Below are positions 34,985 through 45,007 of a stretch of 64,000 bases of DNA, piece by piece; the stretch's first letter is position 1; every line of letters starts with the position of its first letter. This DNA comes from Jejuia pallidilutea (GTDB taxonomy: Bacteria > Bacteroidota > Bacteroidia > Flavobacteriales > Flavobacteriaceae): the NCBI RefSeq assembly GCF_002973595.1, contig NZ_PVEO01000011.1, forward strand, positions 1-64,000, read 5' to 3'. Made by a program: the position numbers and the translations under genes. The notes below the pieces were generated by a model. The model ran no database searches. It was not told the DNA's origin and was given only the letters and a program-made list of their open reading frames with translations.

Positions 34985-36775
34985 ATGTCAGCACACGCAG
35001 ATACTCACGCTCACGACGACCACGGACATCATCATAAAGAAACGTTTATAACTAAATATATATTTAGTCAAGACCATAAAATGATTGCCAAACAGTATCT
35101 TATAACAGGTACTATTATGGGAGTTATAGGAATATTAATGTCTTTAATATTCCGCATCCAACTCGCATGGCCAGAAGAGCCAAATGTGATTTTTCAAGCT
35201 TTGTTAGGTAAATGGGCACCAGAAGGTGTTATGGATGCAGATATTTACTTAGCCCTTGTAACCATTCATGGTACTATAATGGTATTTTTTGTACTTACAG
35301 CTGGTTTAAGTGGAACATTTAGCAACCTTCTTATTCCGCTTCAAATTGGTGCTCGCGATATGGCATCAGGGTTTTTAAATATGGTATCGTATTGGTTGTT
35401 TTTCTTATCAAGCGTTATCATGGTAATCTCTCTATTTGTTGAAGCAGGACCAGCAGCAGCAGGATGGACAATTTATCCTCCTCTAAGTGCTTTACCAATG
35501 GCTCAAGGTGGTTCTGGAACAGGTATGACTTTATGGTTGGTATCTATGGCTATTTTCATAGCATCATCATTGTTAGGATCTTTAAATTATATTGTTACAG
35601 TAATTAACCTTAGAACAAAAGGTATGTCTATGACTAGACTGCCGTTAACAATATGGGCGTTTTTTATAACTGCTGTTATTGGTGTTATTTCCTTCCCAGT
35701 ATTATTATCTGCAGCTTTATTGTTAATAATGGATAGAAGCTTTGGTACATCATTCTTTTTGTCTGATATATTCATACAAGGCGAAGTTTTACATTACCAA
35801 GGAGGATCTCCTGTATTATTCGAACACTTGTTTTGGTTTTTAGGTCACCCAGAAGTTTATATCATTATACTTCCAGCAATGGGAATTGTATCTGAAATAC
35901 TAGCAGCTAATTCTAGAAAACCTATTTTTGGCTACCGTGCTATGATTGCTTCAATTTTGGCTATAGCATTTTTATCAACTATAGTTTGGGGACACCATAT
36001 GTTCGTATCTGGTATGAATCCATTTTTAGGTTCGGTATTTACTTTCACAACATTACTTATTGCAATACCATCAGCAGTAAAAGCATTTAACTGGATAACT
36101 ACCATATGGAAGGGTAACCTGCAAATGAATCCAGCAATGTTATTCTCTATTGGTTTTGTTTCAACATTTATCACAGGAGGGTTAACAGGGATTATTTTAG
36201 GAGATTCAGCTTTAGATATTAATGTTCACGATACCTATTTTGTGGTAGCTCACTTTCATTTAGTTATGGGTATATCTGCACTATATGGAATGTTTGCAGG
36301 TATCTATCATTGGTATCCTAAGATGTTTGGAAGAATGATTAATAAAAACCTGGGCTACTTACATTTTTGGGTAACAGCGGTTTGTGCCTATGGCGTATTC
36401 TTTCCTATGCATTTTATAGGAATGGCAGGTTTACCTAGACGTTATTATACAAATACTAATTTCCCTCTATTCGATGATATAGCTAATGTAAATGTAATTA
36501 TTACCATATTTGCATTAATAGGAGGTGCGTTTCAGTTGGTGTATTTATACAATTTCTTTGGAAGCATATTCTTTGGAAAAAAAGCTACCCAAAACCCTTG
36601 GAAATCTACAACTTTAGAATGGACTACACCAGTAAAACATATTCATGGTAACTGGCCGGGAGAAATTCCTCATGTACACCGTTGGGCTTATGATTATAGC
36701 AAGCCAGGACATGATGTAGATTTTGTGCCTCAAAATGTACCTCTAAAAGAAGGAGAGGAAGAATTACAGCATTAA
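34985..36775 (+). CDS. coxA: Cytochrome c oxidase subunit I
   Basis: 596 residues, twelve or more transmembrane helices. Landmarks: HGTIMVFF (low-spin heme ligand), FLGHPEVYIIILP (CuB His, the cross-linked Tyr and the A-family Glu), WGHHMFVSG (two CuB His) and HDTYFVVAHFHLVMG (heme a and a3 ligands). The Glu in HPEVY points to an A1-type heme-copper oxidase. The N-terminus is His-rich (MSAHADTHAHDDHGHHHKE). No subunit III or IV follows: a strong terminator ends the operon, so those subunits must lie elsewhere. The cyoE fragment at the end of the window supplies heme O, the precursor of heme A. Confidence 0.96.
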   Translation: MSAHADTHAHDDHGHHHKETFITKYIFSQDHKMIAKQYLITGTIMGVIGILMSLIFRIQLAWPEEPNVIFQALLGKWAPEGVMDADIYLALVTIHGTIMVFFVLTAGLSGTFSNLLIPLQIGARDMASGFLNMVSYWLFFLSSVIMVISLFVEAGPAAAGWTIYPPLSALPMAQGGSGTGMTLWLVSMAIFIASSLLGSLNYIVTVINLRTKGMSMTRLPLTIWAFFITAVIGVISFPVLLSAALLLIMDRSFGTSFFLSDIFIQGEVLHYQGGSPVLFEHLFWFLGHPEVYIIILPAMGIVSEILAANSRKPIFGYRAMIASILAIAFLSTIVWGHHMFVSGMNPFLGSVFTFTTLLIAIPSAVKAFNWITTIWKGNLQMNPAMLFSIGFVSTFITGGLTGIILGDSALDINVHDTYFVVAHFHLVMGISALYGMFAGIYHWYPKMFGRMINKNLGYLHFWVTAVCAYGVFFPMHFIGMAGLPRRYYTNTNFPLFDDIANVNVIITIFALIGGAFQLVYLYNFFGSIFFGKKATQNPWKSTTLEWTTPVKHIHGNWPGEIPHVHRWAYDYSKPGHDVDFVPQNVPLKEGEEELQH

Positions 36776-36800
36776 TTTTTAATAATATATATCTTACGTT

Positions 36801-36828
36801 AAAAACCCGTCCTATTGGACGGGTTTTT
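36801..36828 (+). terminator. Terminator of the act-cox operon
   Basis: AAAAACCCGTCC (36801-36812) and GGACGGGTTTTT (36817-36828) form a perfect 12-bp stem with a TATT loop and a T-rich tail, 26 bp after coxA. Confidence 0.92.
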
Positions 36829-37002
36829 CTGTTTAAAGACCTTTTTTTTCGGTGAAAAGTAAAATTTTTACAAAAAAACCGATGAAATACAAAAAAATCA
36901 GTTAAATTGCAGTCGGAAAAATATTAAGTCACGTTTTTAATAAAAGAAATAGTGCTTACCCTTTCCTATTGCTATTAAGTATGATTTTTAACCATTCAAA
37001 AA

Positions 37003-40000
37003 ATGAAAAACAAAACTACCTCAAGGAGCTCGTACTTAAGTACTTCCTTTAGTTTATTGTTTTTGTTACTGTCGCTTACAGCGATAGCGCAATGTCCAAC
37101 AATAAGCAATTCAAACCCTCCTCCAATTTGTGATGCTTCAGGCTACACTTTTAATGATTTAAATGCATTTGCTACCGATAATGGTAATGGTATTGTGTGG
37201 TACAACGCCCCTTCAGGCGGAGTGCCATTCAATAGTAACGAACTTGTAGTAGAAGGCACATATTATGCAGATGATAGCTCAGGTACATGTGGAGTTAGGC
37301 CGTCTGTTACAATAGATATCCAAGTTGATCCTTCAGGAGAAAACTTAGATCGTATTTATTGTAGTAACGAGAGCGCTACAATTCAAACCTATATTGATGA
37401 TGTGCTCCAGGGAAGCATTCCTTCTGGTGGTTCAGTTGAAATATACAATGATTTCGATTTAACCAATCAGGCAAATCCAATCGATACGATTCCTATTGGT
37501 GCATCAAATTATTATATTGTTTTTGTAGATAATGGAGGCTGTAAAAGTCAAATTGAGATTGGTCAAGTAGGAGTGTTTACTGCTCCAACCGACCCAACCC
37601 CCGCAACACCGCAAGAGTTTTGTTCAGATAGCAATCCTGTTGTTGGAAATTTAGATCCAGGAACAGCAGTAACCAATTTTGCATGGTATAGTAATGTGGA
37701 TGGATCTGGAAATCCAATCCCACCAGCTTTATCACCTACTACACCCTTAGTAGATGGTAATACGTATTATGTACAAATAGATGATATTTTTTGTGTAAGT
37801 AATGCTGTTGCTGTATCGGTGAGTATTGATACGCCTACTGAAGCTGGAAATTCAGCTAATTTAGAATTCTGCGATGATAGTTTACCTGCCGCAGATTTTG
37901 ATTTATTTAATGAATTAGGCGGGACTCCAGATAATACAGGAACATGGACAGGTCCACTAGCAACATCAAATGGCTTTAGAGGCACCGTTAATATTTCAAC
38001 ATTAACAACAGCAGGAACATATACATTTACATATACGATTCCTAGCACAGGTGTTTGTCCTGATGCTGTTGCTACTGTGTCTATTGAGGTTTATGAAACC
38101 CTTACTTCTGGTGTTCCTTCTGCTATAAATCCAGCATCTTTCTGTGAGTCTGGTCTCCCTACTAGCTTTGATTTATCGTCTTTATTGAATAATGAAGACC
38201 CTAACGGACAATGGACTCAAGGTACTCTAAGTACAGATCCTGTAATTACCTCTCCAGTAGACTTTACAGGGTTTACACCAGGAACATATAATTTCACTTA
38301 TACTCAAAATTTATTACCTAATCCTTGTCCAGAGGAATCAACTACAGTACAAGTTATCATACTAGCTGATCCAAATGCAGGAGTTGCAGTAAACCAAACC
38401 TTTTGTGAAAATGATTTGGCTGCGAATTCACCATTTAATTTATTTGATGCTTTAGATGGTTCACAGGATAATAACTTAGGAACTTGGACCGATACAAGTA
38501 ATACTACTATTTCGAATTCTTTAGATATTACTAGTTTTACTGTTGCTGGAAGCCCTTACCTTTTTACCTATACAATTGATAATGGTACATGCTCAGATTC
38601 TGAACAAATTTCAATCACTATTGAAGACGCACCAGAATCGGGAACAGCCAACGCACCAGTAGAATTTTGTGAGGGTACAGCACCTACAGGTTATAACTTA
38701 TTTGATTTGTTAGAAGGTGAAGATCAAACAGGAACATGGTTTGTTGGAACAGACAATTTAGGAGCAACAGCAACGAATCCCATCGATTTATCAGGATTCA
38801 CGGCAGGAACTTATGATTTTACATTTGATGTAGATGCTATCGGAAGTTGTGATGATCCATTAGTAACAATTCAAGTCATCATTAATTCGTTGCCAAATAC
38901 GGGTACGCCATCATCGGCTACATTTTGTGAGAATGATTTAGCGGCAAATTCGCCACTAGATTTATTCGAACAGTTATCAGGAGAAGATACAGGCGGAAGT
39001 TGGAGTGATGATAATACTTCAGGCGCTTTAATGGGTAGTGATGTAGATTTAACATTGCTTACCATTGGAAGTTATAATTTTACGTATACAATTACGGACG
39101 CAAATAACTGTTCAAATAGTTCAACAGTAACTATTACCGTAGAAGATGCGCCAGAATCAGGAACGGTAAATACGCCAGTAGAATATTGTGAAGGTTCAGC
39201 ACCAGCAAGTTATAATTTATTCGATTTGTTAGATGGCGAAGACCAAACAGGAACATGGTTTGTTGGAACAGACAATTTAGGGGCAACCGCAACCAACCCA
39301 ATCGATTTATCAGGATTCACCGCCGGAACCTATGATTTTACATTTGACGTAGATGCTATTGGCAGTTGTGATGACCCATTAGTAACAGTTCAAGTCATCA
39401 TTAATCCGTTGCCAAATACGGGTACGCCATCATCAGCTACGTTTTGTGAAAATGATTTAGCGGCAAATTCGCCACTAGATTTATTCGGACAATTATCAGG
39501 AGAAGATACAGGCGGAAGTTGGAGTGATGATAATACTTCAGGCGCTTTAACTGGTAGTGATGTAGATTTAACAGCGCTTACCATTGGAAGTTATAATTTT
39601 ACGTATACAATCACAGATGCAAATAATTGTACCAATAGTTCAACCGTAACTGTTACTGTAGAAGATGCGCCAGAATCAGGAACAGTAAATACGCCAATTG
39701 AGTTTTGTATAGCTGAAATCACTGCTGCGCAAACCTATAATTTATTTAATTTATTAGAAGGCGAAGATCAAGCAGGAACTTGGAGCGATGATAATGCTTC
39801 AGGAGCTTTGTCTGGAAACACTTTAACTATTGATGGACTTGCCGCTGGAACCTATAATTTTACATACGATGTTGATGCCATAGGAAGTTGTGATGATGTT
39901 AATGTTACTGTAAGTGTTGTAATTAATGACACACCAGCACCAACAGCTTCTGCTTCACAAGAATTTTGTGATAGTGCGACAGTAGCCGATTTAGTAGCAA

Positions 40001-41688
40001 CAGGAACAACAATTCAATGGTATGATGCTGCAACTGGTGGTTCTCCTTTAGATGCAACCACTGCCTTAGTAGATGGAGAAGACTATTACGCTACCCAAAC
40101 AGATGGTACAATAAATTGTGAGTCTTCAATTAGAACTCTAGTAGATGTTACCATTTATCAATCTCCAGATGCAGGAAATGCTAACACTTCAGCAATTATA
40201 GCGTGTAATGATAATAACAATATTGATTTATTCGATGGATTAGATGGTACAGAAGATACAGGAGGTTCATGGAATGATGACGATGCTACAGGCGCATTAA
40301 CAGGAAATAGCCTTGATGCTACAGGACTAGCTGCTGGAACATACGATTTTACATATACAGTAACAGGTGCAGCGCCTTGTGTGGATGATAGTACAACAAT
40401 AACTGTAACTATTGAAGCACCTCAGAGTGCTGGAGCAGATACAACTCTAGATATTTGTAGTACAGACGCTGTAACAGATTTATTTACACTTTTAGGAGCT
40501 GCTGATATAGGCGGTGCCTGGTCACCAGCTTTAACTAGCGGAACGGGTGATTTTGATCCAGCTGCTGATGCATCAGGAACATACACATATACAATAACTA
40601 ATGCTTGTGGTACAGTAAGTAGCGAAGTGGTGGTTACAGTTATAGAAGCACCAAATGCTGGAGCAAATGCGACACTAGCAGCATGTGCTGGAGATGCAAC
40701 AACTGATTTGTTTACACTTTTAGGAACTGACGCACAAACTGGAGGAACTTGGTCTCCTGCTTTAGCTAGCGGTACTGGAGTTTTTGACCCAGCTGTAGAT
40801 AACGCAGGAACATACATTTATACAGTTGTGGCCGTTGCACCATGTGCACCTGATGCAACAGCAGAAGTAACAGTAACCATTGATGATAGCTTGCCAGTGG
40901 TAGTTTTAGATCCTAACCCCACATTTTGTTTAGCAGATAGCCCTACTGTAACTGATTTAAACAATAGTATAAGATTTACAGGGACGGTTAATTGGTATGA
41001 AGATGCTGCTTTAACCTTACCACTATCAGGAACAGAAACGTTAGTTGACGGTGAAGATTATTACGCAACTCAAACCAATAGTACGGGTTGTGAATCTTCG
41101 GTAGCTGTTCAAATTGATGCAACAGTAAATGATGCGCCAACGCCAACACTTGCTGACGCTGGTGAAGATTACTGTATTAATGATGGTCCAACGCTAAGGA
41201 CATTATCTGATAATATTGTAGAGTACAACTCAGCATTGAATAATATAGTATGGTATGATGTCCCGACAGGAGGAACAGTAATTCCTGAGGATGCTGCATT
41301 AGGAAACAACAGTACTTACTACGCGGCATTAATCGATCAAACTACAGGTTGTGAAAGCTCAGTACGGTTAGCGGTAACTCCAGATATTACGGCCTGTGGT
41401 AAGATAAGTTTACCCGATGGCTTTTCACCAAACGGAGATGGTACTAATGATACTTATGATATTGACAATCTAGATATTTTATATCCAAACTTCGAACTTG
41501 AGATTTTCAATAGAAACGGAAATTTAGTGTACAAGGGTAATGCAAGCACACCACGATTTGATGGCACATCAAACCAAGGACGAGTTGTTGTAAAAGGCGA
41601 TTTGCCAGTAGGTGTGTACTTCTACATCTTTAGATTTAATAACGGAGTTGATGCACCAGAACAAGGACGCTTATACTTAAGCAGATAA
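37003..41688 (+). CDS. Large repetitive surface adhesin with T9SS type B sorting domain
   Basis: 1561 residues. The signal peptide ends LTAIAQ. The body is a string of Ig-like/PKD-like repeats of about 85-90 residues, each with a Cys near its start and WxDD or GTYxFTY motifs. Residues 541-713 and 714-886 are two nearly identical copies. The last 95 or so residues (SLPDGFSPNGDGTNDTYDI, FELEIFNRNGNLVYKG, LPVGVYFYIFRF) form the gliding-motility-associated C-terminal domain, the type B sorting signal of type IX secretion. It is therefore exported through SprA and attached to the surface or released. It heads a module with PorP/SprF and an OmpA protein, as SprB-like adhesins do. The ligand is unknown. 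Confidence 0.92.
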   Translation: MKNKTTSRSSYLSTSFSLLFLLLSLTAIAQCPTISNSNPPPICDASGYTFNDLNAFATDNGNGIVWYNAPSGGVPFNSNELVVEGTYYADDSSGTCGVRPSVTIDIQVDPSGENLDRIYCSNESATIQTYIDDVLQGSIPSGGSVEIYNDFDLTNQANPIDTIPIGASNYYIVFVDNGGCKSQIEIGQVGVFTAPTDPTPATPQEFCSDSNPVVGNLDPGTAVTNFAWYSNVDGSGNPIPPALSPTTPLVDGNTYYVQIDDIFCVSNAVAVSVSIDTPTEAGNSANLEFCDDSLPAADFDLFNELGGTPDNTGTWTGPLATSNGFRGTVNISTLTTAGTYTFTYTIPSTGVCPDAVATVSIEVYETLTSGVPSAINPASFCESGLPTSFDLSSLLNNEDPNGQWTQGTLSTDPVITSPVDFTGFTPGTYNFTYTQNLLPNPCPEESTTVQVIILADPNAGVAVNQTFCENDLAANSPFNLFDALDGSQDNNLGTWTDTSNTTISNSLDITSFTVAGSPYLFTYTIDNGTCSDSEQISITIEDAPESGTANAPVEFCEGTAPTGYNLFDLLEGEDQTGTWFVGTDNLGATATNPIDLSGFTAGTYDFTFDVDAIGSCDDPLVTIQVIINSLPNTGTPSSATFCENDLAANSPLDLFEQLSGEDTGGSWSDDNTSGALMGSDVDLTLLTIGSYNFTYTITDANNCSNSSTVTITVEDAPESGTVNTPVEYCEGSAPASYNLFDLLDGEDQTGTWFVGTDNLGATATNPIDLSGFTAGTYDFTFDVDAIGSCDDPLVTVQVIINPLPNTGTPSSATFCENDLAANSPLDLFGQLSGEDTGGSWSDDNTSGALTGSDVDLTALTIGSYNFTYTITDANNCTNSSTVTVTVEDAPESGTVNTPIEFCIAEITAAQTYNLFNLLEGEDQAGTWSDDNASGALSGNTLTIDGLAAGTYNFTYDVDAIGSCDDVNVTVSVVINDTPAPTASASQEFCDSATVADLVATGTTIQWYDAATGGSPLDATTALVDGEDYYATQTDGTINCESSIRTLVDVTIYQSPDAGNANTSAIIACNDNNNIDLFDGLDGTEDTGGSWNDDDATGALTGNSLDATGLAAGTYDFTYTVTGAAPCVDDSTTITVTIEAPQSAGADTTLDICSTDAVTDLFTLLGAADIGGAWSPALTSGTGDFDPAADASGTYTYTITNACGTVSSEVVVTVIEAPNAGANATLAACAGDATTDLFTLLGTDAQTGGTWSPALASGTGVFDPAVDNAGTYIYTVVAVAPCAPDATAEVTVTIDDSLPVVVLDPNPTFCLADSPTVTDLNNSIRFTGTVNWYEDAALTLPLSGTETLVDGEDYYATQTNSTGCESSVAVQIDATVNDAPTPTLADAGEDYCINDGPTLRTLSDNIVEYNSALNNIVWYDVPTGGTVIPEDAALGNNSTYYAALIDQTTGCESSVRLAVTPDITACGKISLPDGFSPNGDGTNDTYDIDNLDILYPNFELEIFNRNGNLVYKGNASTPRFDGTSNQGRVVVKGDLPVGVYFYIFRFNNGVDAPEQGRLYLSR
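38623..39660 (+). repeat. Two tandem 519-bp repeats inside the adhesin gene
   Basis: The units 38623-39141 and 39142-39660 have exactly the same length (519 bp, 173 residues) and are nearly identical in DNA. Each encodes two Ig-like modules, beginning EDAPESGT. A third unit starts at 39661 with the same opening but soon diverges. The pattern indicates recent duplication or gene conversion. Confidence 0.9.
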
Positions 41689-41715
41689 TTTATAGATACA
41701 GCAAAATTTAAGACA

Positions 41716-42672
41716 ATGAAAACATTAAATATATATCATAAAATAGCTGCTTTGTTAAGTCTGACGTTCCTGTCATTACAAAGTTTTGCCCAACAAGACC
41801 CACAATTCACACAGTATATGTATAATATGAGTGTAATTAACCCCGCCTATGCAACAGCAGAAGAAGGTATTTTAAATCTTGGTGGACTATACAGAACCCA
41901 ATGGGTTGGATTAGAAGGTGCGCCTTCAACAGGTACCTTTTTTGCCCATACACCTATTAATGATAAAATAGAAATGGGTATCTCTTTCACAAACGATAAT
42001 ATTGGTGATATTGTAAATGAGAATAACATATTTGCAGATTTCGCTTATGTATTACCTGTTGGTATTGAAACAAAAATATCCTTCGGATTAAAGGCTGGTG
42101 TTAGAATGTTTGATACCAATTTTAATGGATTGCAATTACAATCTGGTGGTACAAATACTGATATAGCGTTTAACGAAAACATCAATAGAGCATTTCCAAA
42201 TTTAGGAATTGGTGCTTTCTTTTTCACAGATAATTATTATTTGGGTGTTTCAGCACCTAATATGTTGTCCACTAAACATTTGGAGAATGAAAACGGTATA
42301 AAAGCCACTGGAGTAGAAAATGTGCATTATTTCTTTACAGGAGGTTATGTTTTTGATCTTAATTCAAAATTAAAACTAAAACCTGCATTTATGGCTAGAT
42401 CAGTCAAGGGTGCGCCTTTAGCTTTAGATATTACTGCCAATGTATTGATTAATGAAAAGTTAGAAGCTGGTTTAGGCTATCGTTTGGGAGATGCCATGAG
42501 TGCTTTAGTGAATTTTAGAGTAACTCCAGATTTACGAATTGGATATGCCTACGATTATACAACCAACAATTTAGGCGATTTCAATTCAGGCTCTCACGAA
42601 ATATTCATTTTGTTTGATGTGGATTTATTCGGTTTCAAAAACGGATATGATCGATCACCAAGATTCTTCTAA
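41716..42672 (+). CDS. PorP/SprF family type IX secretion membrane protein
   Basis: 318 residues with a signal peptide ending SFAQ and the family opening QQDPQFTQYMYNMSVINPAYA. The remainder is a series of amphipathic strands (FGLKAGVRMF, LGIGAFFFTDNYYLGVSAP, AGLGYRLGDAMSALVNFRV) that should form an outer-membrane beta-barrel. PorP/SprF proteins attach or shuttle type B clients after SprA export; SprF is needed for SprB in Flavobacterium johnsoniae. Its position 28 bp after the type B adhesin and 20 bp before the OmpA-family gene strongly suggests it is the partner of that adhesin. Confidence 0.94.
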   Translation: MKTLNIYHKIAALLSLTFLSLQSFAQQDPQFTQYMYNMSVINPAYATAEEGILNLGGLYRTQWVGLEGAPSTGTFFAHTPINDKIEMGISFTNDNIGDIVNENNIFADFAYVLPVGIETKISFGLKAGVRMFDTNFNGLQLQSGGTNTDIAFNENINRAFPNLGIGAFFFTDNYYLGVSAPNMLSTKHLENENGIKATGVENVHYFFTGGYVFDLNSKLKLKPAFMARSVKGAPLALDITANVLINEKLEAGLGYRLGDAMSALVNFRVTPDLRIGYAYDYTTNNLGDFNSGSHEIFILFDVDLFGFKNGYDRSPRFF

Positions 42673-42691
42673 CATTATAATACAAGGAAAC

Positions 42692-44578
42692 ATGAAAAAA
42701 TTTATATACATATTCGCAAGCCTTTTATTAGTTAGTGGAACAGGCTTTGCTCAAAAGAAAAATTTAAAACGCGTGAATAAGCTTTTTGAAATGAGAGCTT
42801 ACAAAGACGCAGCTGAAATTTACGAAACCAAAGAGCGCAATCAAGAAGTGCTTCAGAATTTGGCAGATAGTTATTATTACAATGCAAGTTTGCAAAAGGC
42901 TATTAAAACCTACAGAGAGTTATTCGTGCAATACGGAGATTCTATTGATATAGAATATCACTTTAGGTTTGCGCAAGCACTTAAAGGTGTAAAGGAGTAC
43001 AAGGAAGCCGATAAGCATTTAACACGCTACTACAATAAACCAATAAATACCTTGGCCTTTATTGAAACAACCGATAAAACTACACCGCACACATTCAAAT
43101 TACAACAAATTGAAAACAAAAATTCAATTAGCGATTTTGGTTTATCGTTTTATGGTGACGATAAAGTAGCATTTGCTTCTGCTAGAAATTCTGAAAACCC
43201 AGCATACTCTTGGAATAATTTACCGTATTTAGATTTGTATAGCGGTACTTTAAATAGTCAAAATATTCTTGAAAATGTTCAGCCATTTTCAGAATCTATA
43301 AATACAGAATCTCACGAAAGTAACGCTGTATTTACTAAAGATGGTAAGACTATGTATTTCAATAGAACTAATACAACTCGTAAAAAAACAGACGAAGAGC
43401 GTATTGCACATATTAAAATATACAAAGCTGAATTGGTAGATGGCGAATGGACAAATGTTACCGCATTGCCATTCACGTCAAACGCTTATAGTACAGAGCA
43501 TCCTGCTTTGAGTACCGATGAGAAGACGCTATATTTTGCTAGTGATATGCCAGGGACGTACGGTAGTTTTGATATTTATAAAGTAGCTATTAATGATGAT
43601 GGTACGTATGGCGAACCTGAAAATTTAGGAGAAACCATTAACACAAAACATAGAGAACAGTTTCCATTTATGAGTAAATACAATGTATTGTATTTCTCAT
43701 CTATTGGACATTTAGGTTATGGCGGATTAGATGTATTTAGAAGTAATTTAGTAAATGGTGAATTTGATAAACCTGTAAATCTTGGAAGCACTATTAATAG
43801 TCCATTAGACGACTTTGCCTATGTGGTAAGAGAGAAAGACAATAAAGGTTTTGTGTCTTCCAACAAAAGTGGATACGATAGGTTATATGGTTTTGCAAGA
43901 GCACAAAATCCATTAACAATGTATCAAGTTGAAGGTGTTGTAGAAGATTTAAATAGTAAAGCACTTTTAGCAGGATCTTTAGTAACCTTATTTGATGAAT
44001 CTGATACCGTAATTCAAGATACTATTGTAGGCGATGATGCGTATTACATTTTCAAAATTGAACCAAACAAAAAATATAAAGTAAGAGGAACACGTAAAGC
44101 ATATATTCCTCAAGATGTAGAATTCTCAACCGATAGTAAGGGTAAAGTACAACATAATATTTACCTGAGTTTAGAATCTTTTGCAGATGCCGAAGAGCGC
44201 GTAAAAGAAAAAGAAGACGGCAATGTACAAGTAGAGTTAGATAAGATTTTCTTCGATTTTGATAAGTCTGATATTCGAGAAGATGCGGCAACTACACTTA
44301 ATGTATTGGTAGATTTAATGAAAAAATACCCGTCTATGGAAGTTGAAGTATCTGCACATACCGATGCTCGCGGACCAGACCAATACAATTTAGAGCTGTC
44401 TAAACGAAGAGCAGCTTCAACATTAGAATATTTAGTAAGCCAAGGCATTGAACGTAACCGATTAAAAAGTATTGGTTACGGCGAAATGCAACCACTTAAT
44501 AAGTGCGTAAAAGAAGGTATTTGTGATGACGAAGAGTACGATATTAACAGGCGTTGTGAGTTTACAATTTTAAAATAA
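42692..44578 (+). CDS. OmpA family protein with TPR and PD40 repeats
   Basis: 628 residues from the ATG at 42692 (MKKFIYIFASLLLVSGTGFAQ); an upstream ATG at 42614 overlaps the PorP gene and hides the signal peptide. TPR-like helices (about 25-140) are followed by PD40/WD40-like strands (about 145-400, with YFASDMPGTYGSFDIYKV), then a carboxypeptidase-regulatory-like fold (about 410-500). The C-terminal OmpA domain (about 510-628, FFDFDKSDIR, VSAHTDARG, NLELSKRRA) binds peptidoglycan. This architecture matches PorE and related T9SS-associated proteins that link outer-membrane machinery to the wall. Third gene of the adhesin module, followed by a terminator. Confidence 0.93.
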   Translation: MKKFIYIFASLLLVSGTGFAQKKNLKRVNKLFEMRAYKDAAEIYETKERNQEVLQNLADSYYYNASLQKAIKTYRELFVQYGDSIDIEYHFRFAQALKGVKEYKEADKHLTRYYNKPINTLAFIETTDKTTPHTFKLQQIENKNSISDFGLSFYGDDKVAFASARNSENPAYSWNNLPYLDLYSGTLNSQNILENVQPFSESINTESHESNAVFTKDGKTMYFNRTNTTRKKTDEERIAHIKIYKAELVDGEWTNVTALPFTSNAYSTEHPALSTDEKTLYFASDMPGTYGSFDIYKVAINDDGTYGEPENLGETINTKHREQFPFMSKYNVLYFSSIGHLGYGGLDVFRSNLVNGEFDKPVNLGSTINSPLDDFAYVVREKDNKGFVSSNKSGYDRLYGFARAQNPLTMYQVEGVVEDLNSKALLAGSLVTLFDESDTVIQDTIVGDDAYYIFKIEPNKKYKVRGTRKAYIPQDVEFSTDSKGKVQHNIYLSLESFADAEERVKEKEDGNVQVELDKIFFDFDKSDIREDAATTLNVLVDLMKKYPSMEVEVSAHTDARGPDQYNLELSKRRAASTLEYLVSQGIERNRLKSIGYGEMQPLNKCVKEGICDDEEYDINRRCEFTILK

Positions 44579-44623
44579 TTTTTTTCAGCCTTAATAGGAA
44601 ATAAATCAGCCAAAAGCCGAAAG

Positions 44624-44666
44624 AGCCTTTCACCTAACATTGTTAGTGGTTGAAAGGCTTTTTTTT
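44624..44666 (+). terminator. Terminator of the adhesin module
   Basis: AGCCTTTCA (44624-44632) pairs with TGAAAGGCT (44651-44659), with further inner pairing (CTAAC/GTTAG), and a run of seven or eight T follows. Confidence 0.85.
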
Positions 44667-44743
44667 ATACATATTTATCATTCAATACTTTCCAAGTAAG
44701 TCATTTGTTTTACTTATTTTTATCCTATTAAATTAGTAAGTAT

Positions 44744-44959
44744 ATGGTATATTACATAGCTGCAATACTTTTGTTTTTATTAGTAGGTTATATTATCCAT
44801 AAATTAGCTTACAAAAGATTTAAAAAAATAAATGGTAGAACACCAACTAGAAGAGAATTTTGGAGTATCTATCATTGGGAAGGTGTTCTTGGGTTAAGTG
44901 CTGTAATTGTTCTTGTACTTGTTTACATTCTTAAAGCCTCGAATGTTTTAACTTTTTAA
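44744..44959 (+). CDS. Small membrane protein of unknown function
   Basis: 71 residues with two hydrophobic segments: residues 2-19 (VYYIAAILLFLLVGYII) and about 48-66 (VLGLSAVIVLVLVYIL). Between them is a basic loop (YKRFKKINGRTPTRREFWSIYHWEG). I do not recognise a family. The frame has an ATG start, a composition typical of a small membrane protein and no overlapping gene, so it is probably real. It lies between the adhesin terminator and ruvB on the same strand. Its neighbours give no functional hint. Confidence 0.55.
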   Translation: MVYYIAAILLFLLVGYIIHKLAYKRFKKINGRTPTRREFWSIYHWEGVLGLSAVIVLVLVYILKASNVLTF

Positions 44960-45007
44960 ATGTTTTATAACTCCGAATAACCAATCGGGTTAAGCCACAC
45001 TGTAAAA

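Noticed and set aside
21679-36775. Search for an unknown defence or toxin-antitoxin system among the gaps
   Set aside because: Gaps here are short, and every gene over 100 residues fits a known housekeeping or respiratory family.
37767-40817. Several minus-strand frames opposite the adhesin repeats
   Set aside because: They recur with the repeat period of the plus-strand gene and have no family features, so they are shadows.
37003-41688. Repeats considered as a CRISPR array
   Set aside because: Units are about 260 or 519 bp, coding and in frame; there are no short repeats with unique spacers anywhere in the window.
42614-42691. Upstream ATG for the OmpA-family gene
   Set aside because: It overlaps the PorP/SprF gene by 59 bp and would bury the signal peptide that begins at 42692.
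44976-45000. AACC...GGTT inverted repeat upstream of ruvB considered as an operator
   Set aside because: The arms are only four or five bases and lack support from spacing or a second copy.
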